Below the pieces are notes generated by a model, which was not told the origin of the DNA, searched no databases, and saw only the letters and a list, made by a program, of their open reading frames with translations. A stretch of DNA of 36,310 nt from NCBI GenBank assembly GCA_019677205.1, contig JAAMXY010001622.1, positions 1-36,310 of the forward strand, written 5' to 3'. This document shows, piece by piece, positions 9,095 through 17,653 of this stretch. Every line of letters begins with the position of its first letter. Within the stretch, counting starts at the first letter, position 1. This DNA is from Pinguiococcus pyrenoidosus. Taxonomy: Eukaryota; Sar; Pinguiophyceae; Pinguiochrysidales; Pinguiochrysidaceae. Made by a program: the position numbers and the translations under genes.

Positions 9095-10697
9095 CTAGAC
9101 TAGTTCGTTCGCCAGCTTCACGATGGTGGCTTTCACAGAGGGATCTCCAAAGAGATTCAGCTGATTCACATAGTGATACAGCTCGTACACCTTGACGCGC
9201 CGGTCGAAGTTCTTCGCCTTGGGAATGTGCGCATGATAGGCGTCCCAGAACGGCTGGTTGATCCCGCCAAACATCCTCATGATGCTCAGCTCGAACTCGG
9301 AATGACCGAAGAAACTCGCCGGATCGTAGATCACAGGCGCCGTCTGCTTGGTGGACTTGTCCCCCACCTGCACCGCACCTGGGACAGAAGTGCGGTCAGC
9401 TCCGTCCTTGACCTTGTGGGCAGAGCTTACGATCCTCTTACCAAGATTGCCGACCCACAAATCGCCATGCAGCAAGGAGACGCCGGGCTTGGCGTCCTCG
9501 AGGAGCTCCGGCAGATGCTTCAACACTTTCTCTATGCTGCGAAGAACCTCGTCCTCGCGGTCATCCAGAGCTCTGCGACCGTACGCCTTGTCCTTCGGCA
9601 AGGGGGCGTAAGTTTGGTTCTGCTGTCACGACATTCTGCCGTGCGGCTGCTGCCATCGTGGAGGCGTTGCCGTTGTCTCACCTTGAGCAAAGCGTTGCCC
9701 TGGTCCTTCAGGCGCCTCCCGAAGAAGTGGACCCACGCATTCTCTTGGCTGATACCTGCCGGAGTCCACGTGTTGTTCAGCGGCGTGAGCGAGAGAAAGT
9801 TGGACACGGGGAATCCGTAGCGTCCTTGATGCAAGTCCTGATGGGCGTCGCTGAGATGCATGGCTGCAAGCTGCTCGCCCAAGGCCGTCTGCGTCTCGGG
9901 GCGCATGCTGCCGAATGGCACTAGCGGCAGATACTCCAGAATCATGAAAGATCCGGGGCCGAAGTCTCCAACCCTTGGCAACTTGCCTTGAGACATGAAG
10001 AAAGAGAAGAAGAAGAAGGAGGAGGAAGAGAAGCTCACATGAACCTGGCATCTCTTGCTTCGATCTTGCATGCCACCGCTCGTACCGACGTGCAGAGGCA
10101 GCGGAACGCGCAGCGACTTGGTCTTCTCGATTGCAGAGAGCGACACAGCCTCGGACAGGAAGACACTCGGATGCTCCACCCGGTTCATCTTGACAAAGAA
10201 ATCGCCGGCGTCGGTCTTGTAGTGCAACGCCTCGTTTCCGTTCCAGCGACTGTGTCCCCGTGAGTCTTTCCGCCGTGGATACAGAAGTAGTACACAGAGC
10301 CAGGCACCGCATATCTACCTGTCCAGCAGCTCCCAGTCGTGCACCTCTGCGGCGTTGCACACTTTCTTCAGCGCCGAGACGATGGGGTCCTCCTCGTCCA
10401 AGGTGGGCATGTACTTCTTCGGCGGACCACTCTCCTCGTCGGCTGTGAAGGATGGCCACGGATGGTGAGATCCATTTTCATGCTGAACAAGTCAGCAGCG
10501 ACGCTTTGTCTAGGCGACACTGTACATGGAACGCCATCCAATTCGCGCATAACCCTTTCGACCTCGGCGTCGACATGGCCGGTGTCGGCGTCGCTTCGGC
10601 TCGCGAACAGAGTGCGACCCCGCGACTTTGGCACCGGGATCACGAAGCCCATGCTGCTGCCCAAGAGGGCGGAAAGGATGAAAACTGCGGCTCTCAT
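9095..10697 (-). CDS. FN3K: Fructosamine/ketosamine-3-kinase with plastid-type presequence, 408 aa
   Basis: Six exons close in frame: 10526-10697, 10319-10442, 10086-10249, 9682-9986, 9442-9619 and 9095-9378, with introns of 83, 69, 99, 62 and 63 nt. The family phosphorylates ketosamines on glycated proteins, which leads to their deglycation. Visible kinase features are FFVKMNR (ATP-contacting K119), the hinge-side GSFMILEYLPL, the catalytic loop HGDLWVGN (D308), the metal-site DPASFFGHSEFEL (D333), and the typical ending with YELYHYVNQLNLFG. The N-terminus is a hydrophobic signal peptide (residues 1-17) followed by F18 and a basic, Ser-rich segment: a bipartite complex-plastid presequence by pattern. 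Plant homologues are also plastidial. Intron 5 is stop-free and a multiple of three, so retention would insert 21 residues after the catalytic loop. ATG 10697 was chosen because it begins the signal peptide; an in-frame ATG lies 13 codons upstream. Confidence 0.92.
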
Positions 10698-11309
10698 CTT
10701 GCGAGACGTGCGGCGCGGCGTCGAGCGATGGTTCAACTTGATTTGGGTTATGTGTCCTTAATAACGAGGGAATTGGATCGGAAGATCCATTCCTGTGCGA
10801 AGCATCATTGGATATAGAATACTTCCGAAGACCCATAGTTTCCTTTATTATACGGAGACGTGTAGAACGTTTATTGAAATTTTATTTTAGCCCATGAATG
10901 TCGTCATGGAAGCCATTCGAAGAGTCCCATTGGCTCATGAAGATTCTGTCGTAATCGTTGCGTGTACACGGAAAACAACAAAACTGCTTGCGGCTTCGCG
11001 CCCGCTCGTCGAGGGTTGGGGGCCCTGCGCCTAGCGAGACTTGTCGCGCTTGGCCCTGATGTTGCAACCAACTCGAGGAGCGCTGATGAGCGCTAATGAG
11101 TGCTGATGGAGGCCAGGGATGTGGACTGGAGCTCCCTTTTGGCGTCGATGAGAGCTGCGTTTTTGTGATCAGCTGATACAATCATCAATAGCGGAAGCCC
11201 CTTGCAGAGCATGTATCTCGAGGAGGCGCTCGCTACTGCCTGCAACAACACGCAGGCATCAAGTCGAACAGAACCCGCGGCACCAGCATCGTGCGCATTT
11301 CCTAGGTTC
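10698..11309. other. Intergenic region with AT-rich island and short repeat
   Basis: About 610 bp between the start of the kinase gene and the end of the EF-hand gene, both on the minus strand. Positions 10740-10920 are AT-rich and probably hold the kinase promoter. A degenerate 10-bp unit (GCGCTGATGA, GCGCTAATGA, GTGCTGATGG) repeats three times near 11080-11109. TGATCAGCTGA at 11166-11176 recurs at 25558-25568. No gene is seen. Confidence 0.5.
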
Positions 11310-13038
11310 CTAAACCCTGGTAGCCAGGACCAGGGATCCTTGGAACTCCGCCTCTTCCTGCGCCGTCACGGTGACGTTGTCGTAGATTCGGCCCGTTCCC
11401 TCCAGCGTCTTTCTCCTCTCCGTGAGCCACCGTCCGATTCCGAGCAGTTCGACCTCGAAGAGCAGGTTGAACTCACGGAAGAGAAGCCAACCGAACCACA
11501 GCAGATAGGCCTGAGCGCGTCCTGCTACCCACCAAATGAGGAAGTCCTGGCCGCGGTTCTGGAGGCCGAGAATCACGCCGAAGGCGGCCGCGCCCGCAGC
11601 CAGAAGCAGCAGCGTCACGCTGATGGTCTTGCCCACGAACAGCGCAGCGCTCCGGAGGAAGTCTCGCTTCTCACTGGACCGCTTGTAGATGAGGCATGGG
11701 CATGCCTGCAGATACATCAGCAGCGTCGCGACTGTCATACTCGGGATCGTGATGAAAAGCAGCGTGAAGCCATACACCGCTCCCAATGCGTCCGGCTCGG
11801 CATCTTCCTCGTCCTCTCGGCTGACTCCGGACCCACGAATGATCGCATACGCCACGCCGGCGCCGAGCAGCGTAATGAGCAGCACTTCAATCTCGAGCAC
11901 GATCCTTGAGAACGGAGTTAACGGATGGTCCTCGTCCGCGTAGCAGATTGAGAGGATGGGATGGTGATTATGGATGTAGTACGAAAGGTCGTCGAAGTAC
12001 CCCTGCGGAACGGTGCCCTTCTCCACGAGGCCGCAGACGTCGCTGTGCACATCCCCAGTGCCACGCGCCCAGTATGCCAGTGGTCGACTGCGCAGGAGCG
12101 CGTGCTGCTTCAGGTAGTGAGCCCGCTCGTCCCGCAGCAGCTCGAGGAACTCCTTCCACTCTTGCCGATCAATGATGCCGTCCCCCGACGTGTCCAGGTC
12201 CTCGAAGACGTTCGCCCGCGTCTCAGGCTCCAGCAGCTGCTGAAGCACCTCGTCGTCCGAGTCCACAAGCCTGCGCCGCAGATCCAGCTTCGTGTCCAGC
12301 TGATGGAACATCTCGTTGCGCGTTATTCGGTCGCTCTTGTCCAAGTCCATCAGCTCGAACAGCTCCAAGCCTGCCTTCATGTTGAAGGCCACCCCTTGCG
12401 TGTTCTTGGCGTTGTGCACCAGCGCTTGCTCCTGCTTCCGCCGCCGCACCGCCCTCGGGCTCAGGAGCGTCTGTTGCCTCGTCGGCGGCGCGAAGCCCGG
12501 CAGCAACGCCCCGTATCGTTCACTCGCCAGTCGACCGGTGGCCACGAATGGAGCCGGCTCCGCCGCCTTGCCCTCCTCCACATCTCTCGGTGCCGGCGCT
12601 CGCGCAGGATCTACAACGAAGAAGTTTGACCAACAACGCCTTAGACGCTCTCGATTCTTCCCTCGCGGCTAAAGGACTCAACACCTAAAGTCCGCAAATG
12701 AACGCACCTTCACGTCTCGGCCCTTCTCCTCCTCCTCCTCCGCCGCCGCTACCGCCGCCGCTACCACCGCCACTTCCACTTCCACTTCCACTTCCACTTC
12801 CACTTCCACTTCCATCACCATTCCCACCACCTCCACCACCACCAACTATAAGTGTTGGCGCGCCGGTGCGCCCTGGTCTGCTCGCCTCCCGAGGAGAAGG
12901 CACTTGTATCCGTTGGAAGAATTCCGGAGCCGGTGGCTTGGCCTCAGGCCGAGCGCCAGTACTCTGTGGCTGTGCCGCGGGCCCTCCGACGACAACTGAT
13001 GGCACGTTGCTCGTTCGTCTTGCGGACGGATCAGTCAT
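11310..13038 (-). CDS. EF-hand protein with four membrane segments, 543 aa
   Basis: Two exons: 12708-13038 (ATG at 13038) and 11310-12610, with a 97-nt intron (GTGCGT…TTGTAG, phase 1). The upstream exon is needed because the large downstream frame has no ATG near its start. Residues 1-110 are Pro/Gly/Ser-rich, with a Gly-Ser run encoded by a hexanucleotide repeat. Two EF-hand loops follow: D199-E210 (DLDKSDRITRNE, position 7 Arg) and D250-E261 (DTSGDGIIDRQE, canonical). Four hydrophobic helices lie at about 344-370, 387-413, 434-460 and 466-488, with acidic residues between helices 1 and 2 and a basic loop between 2 and 3. The layout suggests a calcium-sensing membrane protein, perhaps a channel or transporter. 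I cannot assign a named family; no pore motif was recognised. Confidence 0.75.
12770..12811. repeat. (CCACTT)7 hexanucleotide repeat, coding
   Basis: About seven copies of CCACTT lie in exon 1 of the EF-hand gene and read on the minus strand as alternating Gly and Ser. GC-rich triplet repeats flank it on both sides and extend the Gly-rich tract. Confidence 0.9.
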
Positions 13039-13737
13039 TGTGCCGGAGAGTTCACAGTTCAGTCGGAAGGCTTCCACCAGACCTGCGATTCCGCGCCACA
13101 GAGCGTGTCTCTAGACAGCTTTGGCTGAACGTAGGATCGTCGTATCGAAGAGGACTGGTCACTGCGCTTTCACAGCGCCGACGAAAAGCGGCGCTTTTGG
13201 CGCGGAAACCACACGATCCTTCTAGAGGGTTACTGTGCAACAGCTCGTCTGAAGCGGCGCGATTGGATGGTGCGCGGACGGAAGCGCATCATGATTCGCC
13301 ACAAGATTTGATTTTGCCTGAAGAACTATTTATATTCAATCCTTGGTTCGGGGAAGGAAGAAAGGAGTCTTCTTCAAAGCTCTCCTCAGGAATGCTAAAG
13401 GATTGGAAGAGCAATTTTTGAAAGTGGCCGTTAGCTTTTTCAAGCAGGCTTCAAGACGCATACCAACGTACTGTGTGATGTGCACCGCGCTGGCGTCGGC
13501 GTGTGGAGAGAGGGGCGCTAAAGAGATTCAAGAGCTACGAGTCAAAGAGCCGCTATTCCACCTCTCAAGTACCCGCCATGCAGCATGTGGAATCAACGAT
13601 GATGGAAGTTTTTTAATTTTTTTTGCCAGGAGTTGTGTTGTGCGTAGTGTTGTTGGACTTCGCTTGCAAATGGTTCCCGAATCAGAAGGGCATTTCCTGT
13701 GGCGAATTGGGACGCGGAGCTTGCCGGAAGTGCACGA

Positions 13738-13789
13738 GAGCCTTACAAGCTCTTCGTGCCCAAGAGCCTTACAAGCTCTTCGTGCCCAA
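13738..13789. repeat. 26-bp perfect tandem duplication
   Basis: A 26-bp unit beginning GAGCCTTACAAGCTCTTCGT occurs twice, at 13738-13763 and 13764-13789. Because 26 is not a multiple of three, it would shift any frame that crosses it. Confidence 0.9.
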
Positions 13790-14045
13790 GATTGGAACTG
13801 CGGTTGTGTCTTGCGCGCCCTGCCCACTTCGCTTGGCACAGCGTTCCCTTCATCATTCCGCTGGACGTCTTCTCGGGAACACTAAGAACCGCCGCAAGCA
13901 GTTTGGCAACTTCTGCCTCTTCCAAAAACTCACAGGAGCCGTCAACGACCTGGCTTACGGGTCGCGCAGCTTGTGGGTGTCTCTTTCACTGTTCGTTGTT
14001 TCTCTTGGTCTCTCGTTGTCTGTCGTTGTCTCTCTTTGTCTCTCT

Positions 14046-14047
<2 letters not shown>

Positions 14048-14076
<29 letters not shown>
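14048..14076. repeat. (CT)14 dinucleotide repeat
   Basis: An uninterrupted CT run begins about 25 bp beyond the stop codon of the OTU gene, on its 3' side. Related TCTC-rich sequence extends on both flanks. Confidence 0.9.
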
Positions 14077-14081
<5 letters not shown>

Positions 14082-14099
14082 CATCTCTGTCTTTGGTCG

Positions 14100-15808
14100 T
14101 CATTCTCGGGACACGATGGCGTTGTAATGGCTTGAGGACGAATGAGATCCATCAGATCAGGCATCTACAGGCCCGGCCAACTTGCAGAAGTGAAGGCTTA
14201 CATCGGTGAAATGTACGTGAGGAACACATCCTTCCCCGCCGCCATCGCATTGGGCGGACTGGATTCCGGCTTGTAGACCAGATACCAGTTCTCTGGCGTC
14301 GACGTGATCACATGTGCGGTGCATCCATACGCCTCCACCATCGCCCTGGACAGAGACGGAGGGAGACACAACACGCGTCACAGAACGTAGTGTGGTATCA
14401 AGACACTTTCTACCTGAGAAGCCTCGAAGACAAGAAACTCACCGCAGTGTCAACTCGTCGCCCCATGTCCGGTTTCTCCCCATGTCTTTCAAGTACTGCC
14501 TAAATTCCTTCGGCGTCTCGAAGAAGAAGCAGAAGAAGTCCTCGTGGTCCCGCATGTGCGCCACCGCCGTCCGCCTCGCCTCGGCGTGCATCTCGTGGTC
14601 GCGGTAGACCTGATGCGCCATCGCGCGGAACTGGCAGTTCCCGTCACCAACCATCTCGACAGACGTCATCTCGAGGCAGCGAAGCCGCTGATTCAGATTC
14701 ATCGCTGAGACACACATGAATTGACGCGCAAGTCAGCAGCAACATTGGAAGTCATGTCGTCATCGGCACTTCCAAGACGCCAGCAGCAGCAGGGGAGACT
14801 TTGGCGATGGAGGCTTTCATGGCGGCTATTGGACCCGCACCTTTTCTTTGTAAATCTACGTAGTGACGAATCTCGAAATCCTCGCGTGACTTGCACTCGA
14901 TGTTGCGGATGATCTCCAAGCGCTTGTTCTTGGAGATCCGAGACATGCGCCGATGCAGCGCCATTCTGGAGAAGGGATTCACGATGTGAGCTCCACATCG
15001 CCAAGGACACTCCATCGGTCGCTACGTCTCCCGTGGCATCTCGTGTCGAAAGGTGTCCCAAACCCATGCTTGCTCCTTCAAGCGCCTCTCATCCTTTGCA
15101 ATCCCCTCCTACTTCTACTGAAGCCATATTCTCGCGGAGGGTCGAGTGGATTTGTACCTGCTTCTGCGGCACTTGAGCACCGGTTTGGCATGAACGTCGT
15201 CGGTGTCTCGGTCCATCGCATCTTCCTTCATGTCCTCTCCATCGTCGTCGCCGGCGTCGTCGTCGAAATCGGCGTCATCCTCGTCATCCTCGTCGTCGTC
15301 ATCCTCGTCGTCGTCGTCATCGTCGTCGTCGTCGTCGTCGTCATGGCCCTTCGAACGTTTCCCTGCCGGTGCTATCACATCGTGCTGATTCGCCGTCCCT
15401 GAGCAGATGCGAAAGCTCCCTCGGAGTCCTGGAGAAATGGGTCCTCATCAGACCCTCTGCTGTCGGCAGAGCAAGAAGACAGGGGATATTCAAAGCGTAG
15501 CGGCAAACCAGAAAAGCACCTCCGGAGGACCGCCAAGAGGCGAGCATTTCGAAGGCGAAGTGGCGCTGCTGCACGATCCACTGCTTCTCTCCCGGAGTCT
15601 TTGGACGCATGTTCACCACGGTGGGTTCCACTCGCATCGTCAAGCGCTGAACGAGACCGGCGTCGCGCTCGCTGCCCTCCTCCACGGCGCCGCTAGCATC
15701 TGTGGTCCCACTGCTTCGGCTATCTGGCTCCTCGGACACCTCGGTGACTTCGCCCTGTCCGGACGCGGACATTCGCCGCGTGAACCATCCTGCGCAGGAG
15801 CTTGACAT
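14100..15808 (-). CDS. OTU-domain cysteine protease (deubiquitinase) with poly-Asp region, 363 aa
   Basis: Six exons close in frame: 15520-15808, 15158-15398, 14841-14965, 14443-14704, 14202-14345 and 14100-14130; introns are 121, 192, 136, 97 and 71 nt. OTU proteases cleave ubiquitin chains. The catalytic loop is VGDGNCQFRAMAHQVY, with D239 and nucleophile C242. The domain continues through GDELTLRAMVEAYG and HVITSTPENWYLVY to TYISPIHYN, whose H355 is the expected catalytic histidine. That histidine lies in a 31-nt last exon; reading past the intron-5 donor stops immediately and loses it. Residues 116-160 are almost all Asp/Glu, encoded by a GAC/GAT repeat, and follow a basic KRSKGH segment. 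The N-terminal 96 residues are polar and unrecognised. ATG 15808 is the first true ATG in the frame; a further upstream exon cannot be excluded. Confidence 0.88.
15262..15345. repeat. Asp-codon repeat (CGT/CAT/CCT triplets) in the OTU gene
   Basis: An imperfect triplet repeat reads on the minus strand as a long run of Asp with scattered Glu. It is most uniform at about 15310-15345, at the start of the run in the protein. Confidence 0.85.
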
Positions 15809-16311
15809 GACACAGGACAGCGACGCCAAAGCCGCTCTTCCGCCCACCGCGCGGACCTCTGCGAATCTCCTTGCTTTTCCAACTTTGAGCACGTCGATTC
15901 AATTTTTGGGCGCGCTCCTGCGGCTTTAGCAACGGAGAGGCGGACGTCAGGGTGCTCTGCGGTCTGAATCCCAGGCAGCTGGCGCCACCAATCTACACTG
16001 CGTTCCGGGAGAGGCACGCAGATTCGGCCAATCGCTTGGCTTCGCTTGGCAAGCGAGTGCGAATCGAGTTTTGCCCCGGGCGGATGTTCGGCGCAATGGG
16101 AGCAGTAGTCCACGCGAGTTGAGAGCGCGTCCTCAACTTGCATATAATTTTGCGGGGTTAGAAGCAACTCGGGAATGGGACCGCCCAATCCTTGTAGCCC
16201 TTCGGTATTGCTGTACCTGCTATACAAAAAGAATTGATATTGCTTCCGCTTGAAGCGGCATTCGGAGGAAGGGTATAATCGGCGGCGCTTGCACTGCAAC
16301 CTTCGAACCAT

Positions 16312-16391
16312 ATTCTGCACTCTCTGAACTGGTAGAACGGAAGCCTGGATACTGCACTCCCTGAACTCGTACTGGTAAAACGGAAGCCTGG
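16312..16391. repeat. Imperfect tandem duplication
   Basis: Copy A at 16312-16348 and copy B at 16349-16391 share the layout ATnCTGCACTCnCTGAACT…GGTAnAACGGAAGCCTGG. Copy B carries a six-base insertion. It is followed by the nearby inverted words CCTGG and CCAGG. Confidence 0.75.
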
Positions 16392-16662
16392 GGCCTGGAA
16401 CCTGCGCTGCAGGGACCAGGCTCCGGGATCGAGGGTCAATCGGGTTAGCGAGAGTTGGCTGAACAAAACTACTAAACAATTTTAAAATATATATGGTGAA
16501 ATAATATACAATACTTTATAAACCAAATCGTAACATTTATACTTTTATAAGAATCACAAATATAGTCTCGTACACCCTAAGAAGGCATTAAAAAGCTCAC
16601 TTTGTATTTAAATATTGAAAATTTTATCGCACTTCAGTTTAAAGCTCGGGGCTTTCAAACAC

Positions 16663-16675
16663 TTTTGGCGCCAAT
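16663..16675 (+). promoter_or_regulatory. Composite E2F-like / CCAAT element upstream of NF-YB
   Basis: TTTTGGCGCCAAT contains a palindromic E2F-type core (TTGGCGCCAA) overlapping a CCAAT box at 16671-16675, about 80 bp before the NF-YB ATG. A second TTTGCCGC lies at 16734-16741. CCAAT is the DNA target of the NF-Y complex, so self-regulation is possible but only inferred. Confidence 0.5.
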
Positions 16676-16755
16676 CGGAACCGAAGCGGAACCGGGCGCT
16701 GCCGCCGTTCCTTTCGCCACGCCTTGCGATACGTTTGCCGCGCTTTGGATTGAAG

Positions 16756-17332
16756 ATGGCTGAGGAGCACGGAGACGACGGTGGAGAGATCCGGGAGCAA
16801 GATCGCTTCTTGCCCATCGCAAACATCGCGCGGATCATGAAGCGCAGTTTGCCCGAGAACGCCAAGATTGCCAAGGACGCCAAAGAATGCGTGCAGGAGT
16901 GCATCTCCGAGTTCATCAGCTTCATCTCCTCCGAAGCGTCGGACAAGTGCCAGCAGGAAAAGCGCAAGACGATCAACGGCGACGATCTCATCTGGGCCAT
17001 GAGCACGCTGGGCTTCGACAACTACGTTGAGCCGCTGAAGGTGTACCTTTCCAAGTACCGCGAGGTAAGCTCCGAATGCGCAAACAAACGTGTGGCAGCA
17101 GAGGAGCGGATCGACGCTGTCCAGCAAGTTGGACATGAAAGGGCGCTTGTCTGGTTTGAGATCCGCCCGATGCTTTGCTGATGCCTTGTGTTCCCTTCGA
17201 ACTTCTGTTTAGTCCATCAAGGGAGAAAAGCCCGGCTCAAAGATGCGCGGACCGGATGGTATGGAGGCGATGCCGACCACGGGATATGATCACTCAGACT
17301 TAGGTGGTTTAGAGGCAGAGGCCAAAGACTAG
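16756..17332 (+). CDS. NFYB: NF-YB (CCAAT-binding factor, histone-fold subunit), 142 aa
   Basis: Exon 1 is 16756-17064 and exon 2 is 17213-17332; the 148-nt intron (GTAAGC…TTTAG) is phase 0. NF-YB pairs with NF-YC through a histone fold, and the dimer recruits NF-YA to bind CCAAT. Residues 13-103 contain the signature [17 protein letters not shown], then [31 protein letters not shown], and [13 protein letters not shown]. These match the family nearly residue for residue. The C-terminal exon adds 39 polar residues ending in an acidic stretch. The start at [12 protein letters not shown] gives the usual short acidic N-terminus; an in-frame ATG at 16615 would add 47 residues that look like leader sequence. 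A CCAAT box lies in its own promoter. Confidence 0.97.
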
Positions 17333-17653
17333 AAGGCGGTAGCGGTCAGGTTTAGGGCTCTAGTTTGCTTGTCTCTCGATTCTCCGGGTAGTTTTGGCAT
17401 CAGCCATGTTTGCCCCGGATTCCGCATGGAGCGCAGGCGCCGGAGCTTCGGCGCTGGAGTGTCCGGGCGTAGAGTTTACAGTATTGCCTTGCCTCGAACA
17501 TGTCCTGCTGGCGAAGATAGTGGCTTAAGGTTCCCATCCGCTTCTTTCAAAGTCAGCCCGGCAGTCTTTTTGATCATGCACATGGCACGGCCATCCACCC
17601 GAGATGCGCGACCTGAATCTCTTGAGAAGGACCCGTACCCCTTGCGGCTCCAA
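17333..17653. other. Gap between convergent NF-YB and NMNAT genes
   Basis: About 320 bp between the two 3' ends. No gene or strong repeat is seen. The minus-strand NMNAT frame may end earlier than 17654 if a further intron exists. Confidence 0.5.

Larger units (their letters stand above)
13039..14099. other. Intergenic region of unclear content
   Basis: About 1060 bp between the EF-hand gene and the OTU gene. An E2F-like TTTGGCGCGGAAA lies at 13196-13208, about 160 bp before the EF-hand ATG. Frames of 60-190 codons exist on both strands, including a minus-strand stretch around 13750-13925 with protein-like composition, but none could be spliced into a convincing gene. A 26-bp tandem duplication and a CT repeat are listed separately. 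Confidence 0.4.
15809..16755. promoter_or_regulatory. Divergent promoter region between OTU and NF-YB genes
   Basis: About 950 bp. The OTU-proximal part has open minus-strand frames but no gene was found. An imperfect tandem duplication (37- and 43-nt copies, each ending CGGAAGCCTGG) lies at 16312-16391. A strongly AT-rich island covers about 16470-16640. The NF-YB side contains the composite E2F/CCAAT element described separately. Confidence 0.45.

Noticed and set aside
12698-13114. Pro/Leu-rich plus-strand frame
   Set aside because: It is the complement of the Gly/Ser repeat in exon 1 of the EF-hand gene, which has consistent splicing on the other strand.
15640-16479. 279-codon minus-strand frame upstream of the OTU gene
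   Set aside because: It runs in a different frame from the OTU exon 1, crosses a tandem duplication and shows no conserved features.
16615-16755. N-terminal extension of NF-YB from ATG 16615
   Set aside because: The 47 extra residues are basic and unconserved, cover the E2F/CCAAT element, and the downstream ATG gives the usual NF-YB length and acidic start.
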